A DNA stretch of 64,000 nt, taken from an uncultured Clostridia bacterium (GTDB taxonomy: Bacteria > Bacillota > Clostridia > RUG12999). The stretch spans positions 1 through 64,000 of the forward strand of contig CAMNSU010000002.1 in the NCBI GenBank assembly GCA_946555455.1. Reading direction: 5' to 3'. The first letter of the stretch is position 1. Each line of letters starts with the position of its first letter. This document shows positions 35,198 through 44,668 of the stretch, piece by piece. The notes beneath the pieces are model-generated. The model had not been told where the DNA came from. It worked only from the letters and a program-made list of their open reading frames with translations, and searched no databases. Made by a program: the position numbers and the translations under genes.

Positions 35198-36316
35198 ATG
35201 AACATAGAAAAAATGATTTACGTCTATCTTGTCATATGCGTTGGCATGATTTTATTTAATATCGTCAGTGCATTCCTCTCCCGCCGCAGGGACAAAAGGA
35301 TTCTTCGGGTCAGCAATGGTTTTGAGGACAGAATCCGCAGTGAACTGATATGGCTGGAAACGCACAGTGCTGTGCACAGCGCACACAAAAACTATCTTTC
35401 CGGAAAACTCAAACGCATCAGCAACATGCGTGCTTTTGATGCAGCGCTTGAAAAAAAACATCTTGAAAATCCAACGCTTGTCCGAAAATATCTCTATTCT
35501 ATTGGCAGTGTGTTTGTATCTCTTTCTATCGAATATTGCAAAAAAGATTCTATGGAAGCGGCATATTTCCCCTATATCATCAAAAAATATAGAATTTTGG
35601 CAGACCGTCCGTTTGACGCTATGATTGATATATTGTTCCGGCTTCTCCATGAACCGAGCATCTATTGCAGGGAAAACGCTATGCAGGCGCTCTATACTAT
35701 CGGAGACGCTTCCTGCATTGTAAAAGCATTAAAAATCATAGACAATGAAAATAAATTCTATCATAGCAAACTGTTGACGGATGGACTATTAAATTTTGCA
35801 GGAAATACGCAGCGACTCAACGCTGCACTGTGGGAAACATTTGAGGATTTCTCGCGTGAGATGCAAATCACGCTGCTGAACTATTTCCGCTTTAGTTCCG
35901 GAGACCATTGCGAAGATATCCTGCGGCTTATGAAGGATACATCGCAGGACGATGAACTCCGGTTCGCCTGCATTCGCTATTTCGGTAAATACCGCTATGA
36001 ACCGGCATATGAATATTTATTGCTTTATGCGAACAGCAGAACCGATATGCGCTGGGAATATGCCGCTATAGCATCTTCTGTTTTGGCTTCCTATCCTTCT
36101 GAGAAAACAGTGGAAATTTTAAAATCAAATTTATATCACCGCAATTGGCATATCCGGTTCAATTCCGCGCAAAGTCTTGAACGGCTGGGACTGACTTATC
36201 TGGATTTGATTGATGTTTTGGAAGGACATGACCGCTACGCCTCCGAAATTCTCCGGTACCATTTTGATGTTCGTGATATGATACGCGCAGAAAAGGAGGA
36301 TGCATCCATATGTTAG
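35198..36316 (+). CDS. HEAT-repeat protein with N-terminal membrane helix
   Basis: A 372-residue protein. The start is ATG 35198 after GAAAGGG; an upstream in-frame start at 35165 lacks a ribosome site. One membrane helix (about 4-24) is followed by basic residues and a cytosolic alpha-helical solenoid: EPSIYCRENAMQALYTIGDASCIVKAL, DDELRFACIRYFGKYRYEPAYEYLL, DMRWEYAAIASSVLASYPSEKTVEIL and HIRFNSAQSLERLGL are HEAT-like repeats. It overlaps the GT2 gene by 7 bases, implying translational coupling and probably a scaffold or c-di-GMP-responsive partner of the synthase (inference). I know no named orthologue. Confidence 0.75.
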   Translation: MNIEKMIYVYLVICVGMILFNIVSAFLSRRRDKRILRVSNGFEDRIRSELIWLETHSAVHSAHKNYLSGKLKRISNMRAFDAALEKKHLENPTLVRKYLYSIGSVFVSLSIEYCKKDSMEAAYFPYIIKKYRILADRPFDAMIDILFRLLHEPSIYCRENAMQALYTIGDASCIVKALKIIDNENKFYHSKLLTDGLLNFAGNTQRLNAALWETFEDFSREMQITLLNYFRFSSGDHCEDILRLMKDTSQDDELRFACIRYFGKYRYEPAYEYLLLYANSRTDMRWEYAAIASSVLASYPSEKTVEILKSNLYHRNWHIRFNSAQSLERLGLTYLDLIDVLEGHDRYASEILRYHFDVRDMIRAEKEDASIC

Positions 36317-37713
36317 ACACGCTTAAAGTATTCTTGGATTGGACCGGCTATTTCTTTATCGCCTATCTCATTGGATATTCAACCTTCCTTTTTATCTCGC
36401 TTGTTGTCGGCTCTCTTGAACTGTATAAACTCCGCCGGCGTGAGTTGATGAAAAACATTCTCCCGCAGGACTATTATGTTCCGATTACCATTATCGTACC
36501 TGCCTATAATGAAGAAGTTACTGTGGTGGAAAACGTCAAATCTCTTTTGCAGCTTGAATACCGTTCCTATGAGATTATTGTAGTAGACGACGGTTCCACA
36601 GACAATACATCCAAAAAGTTAATTGAAGCGTTTGACATGCGCCCCGTTCACTGTCCGATACGCCGGCAGCTTCCCTGTCAGCCGGAAGAATTTGTCTATG
36701 AGTCCCGCTTACAAAAGGTACCGCTGACGCTCATTCGTAAACGAAACGGCGGAAAAGCAGACGCGCTGAATATGGGTATTAACGCCTCTACATTTCCGTA
36801 TTTTATTTGTATTGACGCCGATTCTTTTCTGCAATATGACTCCCTGCGCCGCATTGCACAACCTATTCTGGAAAATGATAATGTGGTTGCCGTCGGCGGT
36901 ATGGTGCGCATTTCCAATGCAGTCGAACTGGAAAACGGACGGCTCAAAAAATATCGTATGCCGCGTAATATCTTGGCTTGTATGCAAGTTTTAGAATATG
37001 CCCGTTCTTTTTTGGCGTCCAGAATTCTGTTTGATAAATTCAACGGTTCTCTTATCATTTCCGGTGCGTTCGGGCTGTTCAAAAAAGATACGGTCATAGC
37101 GGCGGGCGGTTATAGCAATGAAACAATCGGCGAGGATATGGAATTGGTGGTCAAGCTGCATGAATATTGTACCATGAACCATATCAACTACAGTATTCGA
37201 TATGCCAGCGACGCCATCTGCTGGACGCAAGTACCCGAAAACTTGCGTGATTTGTGCCGCCAGCGCAAAAGATGGCATTTGGGATTGTTTCAGAGCATGT
37301 TTGCGCACCGCAAAATGTTTTCCAATCCCAAATTCGGTGCAGTCAGCTTCATATCCTATTTATACTTTTTGATTTATGAGTTGTTTTCACCGTTTATTGA
37401 AATATTTGGCGTTATCACTATGCTTTTGGCGTGGGCAACCGGTTTATTGCATGTTCCGTTTATGATTCTGTTTTTCCTGATATATGCCGGATTCAGTTCC
37501 ATTCTCTCGCTTTCGGCATTCTTCTCACGCCTCTATACAACAGATATGAAAATTTCATTTATAGACGGCGTCAAGGCTGTTTTACTATGTTTCTTTGAGC
37601 TAACCTGTCTGCGGTTTATCCTTGCTTGGGTACGCTCCACCGCGTTTATTGGCTATCGCAAAAAGAAAACACAATGGGGTCGTATTGAACGCAAAAAAAT
37701 CAAGCTGCATTAA
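36310..37713 (+). CDS. Processive family 2 glycosyltransferase (cellulose/hyaluronan synthase-like)
   Basis: A 467-residue membrane synthase. One N-terminal helix (about 12-34), a cytosolic GT-A domain, then at least three C-terminal helices (about 345-445). The motifs of processive inverting GT2 enzymes are present: IIVVDDGSTDN (DDG, about 93), CIDADS (DxD, about 170), GEDMELVVKLH (ED, about 274) and RQRKRW (QxxRW-type, about 317). It should polymerise a UDP-sugar and extrude the chain. No PilZ domain is attached, so c-di-GMP control appears to be transcriptional, or through a partner. The sugar (for example glucose, N-acetylglucosamine or hexuronate) cannot be told. Confidence 0.88.
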   Translation: MLDTLKVFLDWTGYFFIAYLIGYSTFLFISLVVGSLELYKLRRRELMKNILPQDYYVPITIIVPAYNEEVTVVENVKSLLQLEYRSYEIIVVDDGSTDNTSKKLIEAFDMRPVHCPIRRQLPCQPEEFVYESRLQKVPLTLIRKRNGGKADALNMGINASTFPYFICIDADSFLQYDSLRRIAQPILENDNVVAVGGMVRISNAVELENGRLKKYRMPRNILACMQVLEYARSFLASRILFDKFNGSLIISGAFGLFKKDTVIAAGGYSNETIGEDMELVVKLHEYCTMNHINYSIRYASDAICWTQVPENLRDLCRQRKRWHLGLFQSMFAHRKMFSNPKFGAVSFISYLYFLIYELFSPFIEIFGVITMLLAWATGLLHVPFMILFFLIYAGFSSILSLSAFFSRLYTTDMKISFIDGVKAVLLCFFELTCLRFILAWVRSTAFIGYRKKKTQWGRIERKKIKLH

Positions 37714-37759
37714 AAAGCGTGTCTGGCTATGATACCGAAAAATCGGAAAGGAGATTTTT

Positions 37760-38224
37760 ATGGATATTACACATTTGAAAAAGGGATTTTGGGGATATAA
37801 AAAAAGCGATGTATGTGAATATATCGCAAAAATGAACGAAGAATTTTCCCTGAAAATGATGGATACCATAACAGCACACGAACAGGCAGTGCAGGAATTC
37901 AATGAAAAAATTGCGCGGCTTGAGCAGGAAAACGCAGCTTTTTATGCAGAACGCGACCGTGTGGCGGAAGTGTTGACCGATGCAAAAATGTATGCAGTAG
38001 AATTGAAGCAAAAAGCAAATGCTGAAAATGCAAAGTTTCTGGAAAAAAATCTGGAATGCGCCCATGAACTGCAAAAACGAATCCGTGAATGCAGTACCGG
38101 CATCCATGATGTACGCGATAGCATTCAGCAATTGCTTGATATATTTGGTGATAATTTGTCTGAGAAAAGCGAGGTGCTTCCAGAACCACAGCACTTTTCT
38201 CCGGTCACTCGAAAAAAAGATTAA
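37760..38224 (+). CDS. DivIVA-like coiled-coil protein
   Basis: A 154-residue soluble protein. The N-terminus (KKGFWGYKKSDVCEYIAKMNEEF) resembles the DivIVA/GpsB membrane-targeting segment, with F and GY followed by a V-x3-I helix. Residues about 30-130 are heptad-rich coiled coil. DivIVA-type proteins bind curved membrane at septa and poles, so it may localise the synthase complex to a cell site. AAAGGAG lies before the ATG. The function is inferred from likeness only. Confidence 0.6.
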   Translation: MDITHLKKGFWGYKKSDVCEYIAKMNEEFSLKMMDTITAHEQAVQEFNEKIARLEQENAAFYAERDRVAEVLTDAKMYAVELKQKANAENAKFLEKNLECAHELQKRIRECSTGIHDVRDSIQQLLDIFGDNLSEKSEVLPEPQHFSPVTRKKD

Positions 38225-38241
38225 AAAGGGGGGATGTCAAA

Positions 38242-40146
38242 ATGAACAACCGTAATATGGGGTTCGTCAGAACCATATATATCTATATCTGTATTATCGT
38301 GCTTTCTATGTTCCTTGCTGCTGTTCATTCGTTTGCTTCTGAATCCACCGTTTATGTGGCAGGAAACGCCGATATGTATCCGATAGAATATTATGACGAT
38401 ACGAGCGGACAGTTTGTCGGTCTCATGCCGCAGCTCTATGCAGTGATTTCTGAAAAAACCGGTTATACTTTTCAGTATTTAGAGGATAGCAGTCCCCATG
38501 CACAGGCGCGTCTGGCAAAAAACGGGCAGGCAGATATCATATCCGCCTATTTGGAGGGAGCGATTGACGAGCAGTATATAAAGGCGCCGCAGTTCGTTTC
38601 CAACATTACAATTGACGGCAGAGAACGGCGGGTCTGTTTTGCATTTTCTAACATTGCCTCTGAAGAAATCGTATCAAAGGTTTCCGCTGCGTTTTCCGAG
38701 ATATCTGCAGAACAAAAACTTACGTTTCTCTCGTCCTATACAAGGGAATACGGCGGTGTGAACCGAATCCATATATTGTTGATATATATTTTAGGTGGTA
38801 TTTTATCAGTTGTTTTGCTGACAGCGGCGGTGCTGGCAATCCATTTTGGGAGAAAGCGGAAAGCTGCGCAAGACGACCTGATGATACATCCCCAATATGG
38901 TATCGGAAATGACAACTATTACATTTATTGCTATGACAATCTTATTTCCGATAAAAGCAAAAGTCTATACTATCTTGCCTATATTGCCTTTGATGAAGAA
39001 ACCTTCAACCGGCGGTACGGCGGAAGCGAAAGCCAAACGGTTCAGCAGTATGTGGCAGCGTTTTTAAATCAAAAAACCGGCGCCGCAGAATATCTTGCAT
39101 TGGTAAATGCCGGCGTGTTTGTTTTTCTCTATCAAAGCAGCAATAAACCAAAGGCAGAAGAACGAATCAAGCGTATCATGGACGAACTGGACGTCTATCT
39201 TAGTCAATTCAAAAGTGAATATACGAATCTCTTTTCCGCCGGCGTTTGTGCGCTGGAAGAAAACATGGACTGTGACAGCGAATCCGCTTTCTACAACGCA
39301 AAACAAGGATATCTCCACGCGGTGGGTCACAAACTGAACTTTTCTTTCAGCACGCAAACCCTCGTCGCAGAAACACATCAGAATGAACGCCTGCATCACC
39401 GTATCACGCAGGCAATCAAGGACGGTGAATTTCAGTTATATCTGCAATATATTGTCAACCGAAAAGGTGAAATATACGGCGCGGAAGCGGTATCCAGATG
39501 GCAAAATCCGCAGGAAGGATTGCTGCCGCCGTCAAAATATATTGAACTCATGAACCAAACCGGCGCCGTGACAGCGCATGATTACTATATTTTTTCGCAG
39601 GCATGTAAACAACTGGCGAAATGGAATCAGGACGGTTTGGGTCATATGTTTATATCTTGTAATTTCACCCGCTATTCCATTACTGCACCGGATTTTTCAA
39701 TCCATATCAAAGAAATTGCCGAACGTTACGCTTTTCTCCACAGTCACCTTATCATTGAGGTTACAGAAGATTCCCTGTCACACAATCCAAAACTTTTGCA
39801 GGAAAATCTGCAAAAATGTAAGGCGCTGGGATTTCTAATCGCTTTGGATGATATCGGAAGCGGCTATTCCTCTCTGTCTGACCTCTATCATTATCCGATA
39901 GATTTCGTGAAAGTGGAACGGGACATTGTTCTAAACGCCATGGACAGCCGTGGAAAAATGTTGCTGGACGGACTTATCCGCTTGGCGCACAGCATGAATA
40001 TCACCGTTCTATGCGAGGGTGTTGAAACGGAAGAACATAATAAAATGGTGCTAAGCACCGACTGCGACCTCATTCAAGGATTTTACTATTCCCGCGTTCT
40101 GCCGCTGAAAGAAGCGGAAAAATTTTTACAAGAACGCAGACAGTAG
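38242..40146 (+). CDS. Membrane EAL-domain c-di-GMP phosphodiesterase with truncated periplasmic-binding-like sensor
   Basis: A 634-residue protein. A signal/anchor helix (about 10-32) precedes an extracellular part (about 35-170) that matches one lobe of a family-3 solute-binding fold, e.g. VYVAGNADMYPIEYYDDTSGQFVGLMP. A membrane helix follows (about 177-200). The GGDEF-position domain (about 215-365) lacks a GGDEF motif, so it is not a cyclase. In the EAL domain all catalytic positions are visible: E in GAEAVSRW (413), N in SCNFTRY (470), E in VTED (506), DD in LDDIGSGYSS (535), K in KVERD (557), E in EGVETEE (591), Q in IQGFYYS (609). It is probably active, degrading the ligand of the operon's own riboswitch. 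Confidence 0.9.
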   Translation: MNNRNMGFVRTIYIYICIIVLSMFLAAVHSFASESTVYVAGNADMYPIEYYDDTSGQFVGLMPQLYAVISEKTGYTFQYLEDSSPHAQARLAKNGQADIISAYLEGAIDEQYIKAPQFVSNITIDGRERRVCFAFSNIASEEIVSKVSAAFSEISAEQKLTFLSSYTREYGGVNRIHILLIYILGGILSVVLLTAAVLAIHFGRKRKAAQDDLMIHPQYGIGNDNYYIYCYDNLISDKSKSLYYLAYIAFDEETFNRRYGGSESQTVQQYVAAFLNQKTGAAEYLALVNAGVFVFLYQSSNKPKAEERIKRIMDELDVYLSQFKSEYTNLFSAGVCALEENMDCDSESAFYNAKQGYLHAVGHKLNFSFSTQTLVAETHQNERLHHRITQAIKDGEFQLYLQYIVNRKGEIYGAEAVSRWQNPQEGLLPPSKYIELMNQTGAVTAHDYYIFSQACKQLAKWNQDGLGHMFISCNFTRYSITAPDFSIHIKEIAERYAFLHSHLIIEVTEDSLSHNPKLLQENLQKCKALGFLIALDDIGSGYSSLSDLYHYPIDFVKVERDIVLNAMDSRGKMLLDGLIRLAHSMNITVLCEGVETEEHNKMVLSTDCDLIQGFYYSRVLPLKEAEKFLQERRQ

Positions 40147-40194
40147 CTGCTATATTTTTTTAGAACCCATCAAGAGTACATAGGTTTTTTTCAA

Positions 40195-40229
40195 GCACAC
40201 GTCTCCTCTCAAAGTCGTGTGTGCCTTTT
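40195..40229 (+). terminator. Weak hairpin after the EAL gene
   Basis: CACACG / CGTGTG arms (40196-40201, 40216-40221) followed by TTTT. It is modest and probably a first, leaky stop. Confidence 0.45.
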
Positions 40230-40291
40230 GGGGAGAGAATATCGTTTATAGATTGGTTTCATCTAAACGATTGACTGTCTATATAAATACC

Positions 40292-40332
40292 AAAGCCCTG
40301 ATATCACATAAAATATGATATCAGGGCTTTTT
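40292..40332 (+). terminator. Strong terminator closing the c-di-GMP operon
   Basis: A 15-bp perfect stem AAAGCCCTGATATCA / TGATATCAGGGCTTT (40292-40306, 40316-40330) and a T run. The operon and the converging SPFH gene meet here, so it probably works in both directions. Confidence 0.85.
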
Positions 40333-40386
40333 GCATCAATCTCTATGCCACTTTAGCGGCTTACCTTTTTTGTAAACAGGTTTCGC

Positions 40387-41319
40387 CTATTGTTCTATTT
40401 GTGGTGCAGCCGGCTTTTTTACTTCCGGTTTACCGCCGTCTTTCCAGATTTCCGCCAAAGACGCCGCCATACCTGCCATGCCTTGCATGTCAGAAGGAAT
40501 AATCAACTTCGTCGCTTTTCCGTTTGCAACCTGTTCCATGGTTTCATAGCTTTTCAGAATCAAAATTTCATTGCTCGGCGCCGCTTCTTTCAGCATACGG
40601 ATACCGTCCGCCGTTGCTCTCTGGACGTTACGAATGGCTTCCGCTTCCCCTTCTGCGCGGCGGATTTGCGCTTCTTTTTCCGCTTCTGCGCGCAAAATCT
40701 GAGATTCTTTTTCCCCTTCCGCCACCAGAATTGCGGATTTCTTTTCTCCTTCCGCCTTCAAAATAGATTCACGGCGTTCACGTTCCGCTTTCATTTGTTT
40801 TTCCATGGCGTTTTGAATTTCCGCCGGCGGCATGATGTTTTTCAGTTCCACACGGTTGATTTTAATACCCCACGGGTCTGTCGCTTCGTCCAAAATCGCA
40901 CGCATTTTTGTGTTGACAACATCACGCGACGTCAGCGTTTGGTCGAGTTCCATGTCACCGACAATGTTACGCAGCGTTGTTGCTGTCAAATTTTCAATCG
41001 CCACCATCGGACGCTCTACGCCGTAGGTATACAGTTTCGGGTCGGTAATTTGAAAATAAACAACCGTGTCAATCTGCATAGTAACGTTGTCCGCCGTAAT
41101 CACAGGCTGCGGCGGAAAATCCACCACGATTTCTTTCAGCGACACTCTTTTTGCCACTTTTTCCAGAAACGGTGTCTTAAAATGCAGCCCAACGCCCCAC
41201 GTCGCTTTATATGCGCCCAGACGTTCCACCACAAACGCATTTGCCTGCGGTACAATTTTGATATTAAAAACAATGAACAGCACAATCAAAATAAAAATAC
41301 CAAATATAATGTATCCCAT
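40387..41319 (-). CDS. SPFH/Band 7 domain protein (stomatin/QmcA-like)
   Basis: A 310-residue membrane protein. One N-terminal helix (GIFILIVLFIVFNI) is followed by the Band 7 domain (IVPQANAFVVERLGAYKATWGVGLHFKTPF) and a long Ala-Glu-rich coiled coil with repeats such as ILKAEGEKKSAILVAEGEKESQILRAEAEKEAQI, then a Pro-rich tail. Such proteins form large rings in membrane microdomains and partner with NfeD proteins, encoded directly upstream here. The start ATG follows GGAGGG. Confidence 0.93.
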   Translation of the reverse strand: MGYIIFGIFILIVLFIVFNIKIVPQANAFVVERLGAYKATWGVGLHFKTPFLEKVAKRVSLKEIVVDFPPQPVITADNVTMQIDTVVYFQITDPKLYTYGVERPMVAIENLTATTLRNIVGDMELDQTLTSRDVVNTKMRAILDEATDPWGIKINRVELKNIMPPAEIQNAMEKQMKAERERRESILKAEGEKKSAILVAEGEKESQILRAEAEKEAQIRRAEGEAEAIRNVQRATADGIRMLKEAAPSNEILILKSYETMEQVANGKATKLIIPSDMQGMAGMAASLAEIWKDGGKPEVKKPAAPQIEQ

Positions 41320-41410
41320 GATTTCCCTCCAATCTGCCGCTTTTGCGGCACATCAACATGTGAGCAGCAGCCAATACAGCCGTTTGCTCTTGCTTTTTCT
41401 GCTTTTCCGC

Positions 41411-41860
41411 TTAACTTTCCTGTTTCGCTTGCTCCTGCGTCCGTGAGACAATCACTTTCACCCCACGGATTTCGTGAATATTCACGATTGCTCCCGCCGG
41501 AATGATACTGCCCTCCGCTGAACGCGCCGACCAAACTTTCCCGTCCGCTTTCACTGCGCCGGTTTCCTTGATGTTATCAATTTCTTCTGTGACAATGCCT
41601 ACCATGCCAATGACCCTGTCGGAATTTGTCGGCGTTTTTTTCGCCATCACTTTCACAACAAACGGACGCGTCGACACCAATAGCACCGTTGTCACAAACG
41701 CAAATAGAATCATCTGCACCCACATGGGCAAATGAAACATTGCTGCAATCATTGCGGCTGTTGCGCCGCCGGCAAACCAAATGGTCACTAAATTAAACGA
41801 AGCAATTTCAATGATGACCAATACTACTGTGATAACCAGCCATAATAATACTTCCTGCAT
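41411..41860 (-). CDS. NfeD family protein
   Basis: About 149 residues. Two to three membrane helices (EVLLWLVITVVLVIIEIASFNLVTIWFAGGATAAMIAA; MILFAFVTTVLLVSTRPF) precede a C-terminal OB-fold (GMVGIVTEEIDNIKETGAVKADGKVWSARS) typical of the short NfeD form. It is the partner of the SPFH protein encoded next. ATG 41860 has better spacing from AGAGGTG than the in-frame ATG 41866. It begins 8-14 bases after hisIE, so the pair seems to be carried on the histidine operon transcript. Confidence 0.9.
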   Translation of the reverse strand: MQEVLLWLVITVVLVIIEIASFNLVTIWFAGGATAAMIAAMFHLPMWVQMILFAFVTTVLLVSTRPFVVKVMAKKTPTNSDRVIGMVGIVTEEIDNIKETGAVKADGKVWSARSAEGSIIPAGAIVNIHEIRGVKVIVSRTQEQAKQES

Positions 41861-41874
41861 AGCCATTCACCTCT

Positions 41875-42540
41875 TTAGACAGGCTTCTTTTCCTTACTGC
41901 CGCGGTCTACCGCCTGACGTTTCTCGAGTTCTCCAAACACCTCGTCCCACGTCATTTGTTTTTCCGCCATCAGCACCATTAAATGATAGAGCAAATCCGC
42001 GATTTCATAACGTACCTCTTCATTTCCCGCGTTTTTAGCGCCAATGATAACCTCTGTCGCTTCTTCGCCGACTTTTTTCAGAATTTTATCCAACCCTTTT
42101 TCAAACAGATAGTTTGTATACGAACCTTCTTTGTGATTTTTCTTTCTGTCCAAAATGGTTTCATAAACTTCCTGTAACACAATTGCTTTGTTATCGCTTT
42201 CTTCATTCTCCACAAATTTATCCACGTCTAATACCCGATAAAAACAACTGTTTTTTCCTGTGTGGCAGGCAGGACCATCCGGTGTAACCTTTAGCAGCAG
42301 GCAATCCATATCGCAGTCCACCCGCAGCGTCTCCACATTCATGTAATTTCCGGAAGTTTCCCCTTTTAACCACAGTTTCTGACGGCTGCGGCTATAAAAA
42401 ACTGCCTTCCCGCAGGAAATCGTTTTTTCCAGCGATTCCCTGTTCATATAAGCCACCATCAGCACCTGACCTGTTTTCGCGTCCTGCACAACAGCAGGTA
42501 CCAGTCCATTTTCATCGAATTTAATCGTATCCAGTATCAT
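41875..42540 (-). CDS. hisIE: Bifunctional phosphoribosyl-AMP cyclohydrolase / phosphoribosyl-ATP pyrophosphatase
   Basis: A 221-residue fusion catalysing steps 2 and 3 of histidine synthesis. The HisI half (about 1-115) has [13 protein letters not shown] and the zinc/metal ligands in [10 protein letters not shown] and [14 protein letters not shown]. The HisE half (about 125-210) has [31 protein letters not shown]. The order I then E is the usual bacterial fusion. It is the last his gene of the cluster. Confidence 0.96.
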   Translation of the reverse strand: MILDTIKFDENGLVPAVVQDAKTGQVLMVAYMNRESLEKTISCGKAVFYSRSRQKLWLKGETSGNYMNVETLRVDCDMDCLLLKVTPDGPACHTGKNSCFYRVLDVDKFVENEESDNKAIVLQEVYETILDRKKNHKEGSYTNYLFEKGLDKILKKVGEEATEVIIGAKNAGNEEVRYEIADLLYHLMVLMAEKQMTWDEVFGELEKRQAVDRGSKEKKPV

Positions 42541-42563
42541 TGGACTAATCGCTCCTTCCCCAT

Positions 42564-43319
42564 TTATATTCTCACTTCTATTTTACTATTCTTTAAATAT
42601 TGTTTCAAGTCTTTTATTTCCATTTCTTTATAATGAAACAGTGACGCTGCCAGCGCGGCGTCTGCCTTGCCTTCTGTGAGCACATCGCGAAAATGTTCCA
42701 TGGTGCCTGCGCCGCCCGACGCAATGACCGGTACCTCCACCGCTTCGGAAACTGCCCGTGTCAACGCCACGTCATATCCCGCTTTGGTGCCGTCCGCGTC
42801 CATGCTGGTGAGCAAAATTTCTCCTGCGCCCAGCCGTACCACTTCTTTTGCCCATTCCAGCGCGTCCAGTCCCGTCGGCACCCGTCCGCCATTGATATAT
42901 ACTTCCCAGCTTTCGCCGTTTCGTTTCGCATCAATCGCTACCACCACGCATTGACTGCCGAATTGCAGCGCCGCCTGTGTAATTAACGATTTATCCTTGA
43001 CCGCAGAGGAATTGATGGAAATTTTATCCGCGCCTTCCTTTAAAATGACCCTGAAATCCTCCACGCTGCGTATCCCGCCGCCAACCGTAAACGGAATAAA
43101 CACCTGAGACGCCACGCCGCGCACCACATCCAACAAAATATTGCGCGCGTCCGACGAAGCTGTGATGTCCAAAAAAACCAACTCATCCGCGCCCGCCTTG
43201 TCATAGACCGCCGCCACCTCTACCGGGTCTCCCGCGTCTTTCAGGTTCACAAAATTAACGCCTTTTACCACCCGCCCGTCATGGACGTCCAGACAGGGAA
43301 TGATTCGTTTTGCCAGCAT
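42564..43319 (-). CDS. hisF: Imidazole glycerol phosphate synthase, cyclase subunit
   Basis: A 251-residue TIM barrel that, with HisH, turns PRFAR plus ammonia into imidazole glycerol phosphate and AICAR. It opens with [23 protein letters not shown], the family signature. Catalytic aspartates lie in CLDVHDG and SMDADGT; phosphate-binding loops are FTVGGGI and IASGGAG. Normal length. The ATG follows GAGGTGGGGG. Confidence 0.97.
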   Translation of the reverse strand: MLAKRIIPCLDVHDGRVVKGVNFVNLKDAGDPVEVAAVYDKAGADELVFLDITASSDARNILLDVVRGVASQVFIPFTVGGGIRSVEDFRVILKEGADKISINSSAVKDKSLITQAALQFGSQCVVVAIDAKRNGESWEVYINGGRVPTGLDALEWAKEVVRLGAGEILLTSMDADGTKAGYDVALTRAVSEAVEVPVIASGGAGTMEHFRDVLTEGKADAALAASLFHYKEMEIKDLKQYLKNSKIEVRI

Positions 43320-43333
43320 TTTCCCCCACCTCT

Positions 43334-44050
43334 CTATTCCACCGACAGGATAACATCTTCTAAATTGATGCGTCCCGCATAAATTGCTTTTCCGATAATC
43401 ACGCCCGCTACGCCCGTTTCTTTGAGCCGCAGTACGTCGTCTTTACAGCTTACGCCGCCCGACGCAATGATATCACAGGATACCGCTTTGCTCATTTCCT
43501 GCATTGCCGCCACATTGGGTCCCTGCAGCATACCGTCTGTTGCAATATCTGTATAAATAATCGTTCTTACGCCGTAATCCTCCATTTGTTTTGCCAAATC
43601 CACCGCTTTGATGCGGCTCACCTGTTCCCAGCCATGCGTTGCGGCAAATCCGTCTTTTGCATCAATGCCTACGGCAACATGGTCGCCGTATTTCCGCACT
43701 GCCTCCTGCACAAACGCCGGATTGTTGACCGCCGCTGTGCCAATCACCACGCGCCGCACGCCAAGCGCCAGCGTTTTTTCCAGCGACAGCATATCGCGCA
43801 CGCCGCCGCCAATCTGCACCGGAACATCTCCCGCTTTTTGCACAATCTCTTTGATTGCCTGTGCATTTTTGCGTTCTCCGTCCCGCGCGCCGTCCAAATC
43901 CACCGTGTGAATCCAATGCGCGCCCGCGCGGACAAATTCCTCCGCCATGGTATAGGGCTTGTCCGTATACCGGCAGACCTCGTCAAATTTTCCTTGGGAC
44001 AGGCGGACACATGCGCCGTCCTTAATATCAATTGCAGGATAAACAATCAC
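43334..44050 (-). CDS. hisA: Phosphoribosylformimino-5-aminoimidazole carboxamide ribotide isomerase
   Basis: A 238-residue TIM-barrel isomerase (ProFAR to PRFAR). The N-terminus [18 protein letters not shown] contains the catalytic aspartate, [13 protein letters not shown] holds the second, and IGGGVRD and IASGGVS are the phosphate loops. It begins with GTG (44050) eight bases after AGGAGG. Confidence 0.96.
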   Translation of the reverse strand: MIVYPAIDIKDGACVRLSQGKFDEVCRYTDKPYTMAEEFVRAGAHWIHTVDLDGARDGERKNAQAIKEIVQKAGDVPVQIGGGVRDMLSLEKTLALGVRRVVIGTAAVNNPAFVQEAVRKYGDHVAVGIDAKDGFAATHGWEQVSRIKAVDLAKQMEDYGVRTIIYTDIATDGMLQGPNVAAMQEMSKAVSCDIIASGGVSCKDDVLRLKETGVAGVIIGKAIYAGRINLEDVILSVE

Positions 44051-44062
44051 GTTTTCCGCCTC

Positions 44063-44668
44063 CTATAATTTCGCAAAATTCTCTAATATATGCAGTCCCC
44101 ATTCTCCGCTCTTTTCCGGATGGAACTGCGTTGCAAACACATTGCCGCGTTCCACCGCCACGTCAAACGGAATGCCATAGGTAATCCGTGCAATGCTATC
44201 CGCCGGATTATCCAGTTTGGGATAGAAGGAATGCACAAAATAGACAAACGTATCATTTGGAATCCCTTTCAGCAAGCGGGAATTTTCGTTTACAGTGAGA
44301 CAATTCCAGCCCATCTGCGGAATTTTCAATCCGTCCGCCGGCGGAATTTTAACAATTTTTCCTTTGAACAGTCCTAGTCCCTGAGCGCCCGGACTTTCTT
44401 CGCTTTCTTCAAACATCAGCTGCAGTCCCACGCAAATACCCAGCAGCGGCGTACCGCGCTGCGCCACGCGGTGCACGACTTCCTCCATACCGGCGCGGTG
44501 CAGCGCTTCCATGCAATGCCCGAACGCGCCGACGCCCGGCAGAATCACTTTATCCGCCGCCTCAATCTCCGCCTTATCTCCTGTTACCGTCACATCACAA
44601 CCCAAATGCAAAAACGCTTTTTCCACGCTTTTCAAATTTCCCGCGCCATAGTCGATAATCGCTATCAT
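44063..44668 (-). CDS. hisH: Imidazole glycerol phosphate synthase, glutaminase subunit
   Basis: A 201-residue class I glutamine amidotransferase supplying ammonia to HisF. It begins [18 protein letters not shown]. The nucleophile cysteine is in [13 protein letters not shown] (about 80), and the catalytic His/Glu are in [12 protein letters not shown] near the end. The start ATG 44668 overlaps the hisG stop (ATGA) with AAGGGG upstream; the longer in-frame start at 44779 lies deep inside hisG and is rejected. Confidence 0.95.
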   Translation of the reverse strand: MIAIIDYGAGNLKSVEKAFLHLGCDVTVTGDKAEIEAADKVILPGVGAFGHCMEALHRAGMEEVVHRVAQRGTPLLGICVGLQLMFEESEESPGAQGLGLFKGKIVKIPPADGLKIPQMGWNCLTVNENSRLLKGIPNDTFVYFVHSFYPKLDNPADSIARITYGIPFDVAVERGNVFATQFHPEKSGEWGLHILENFAKL

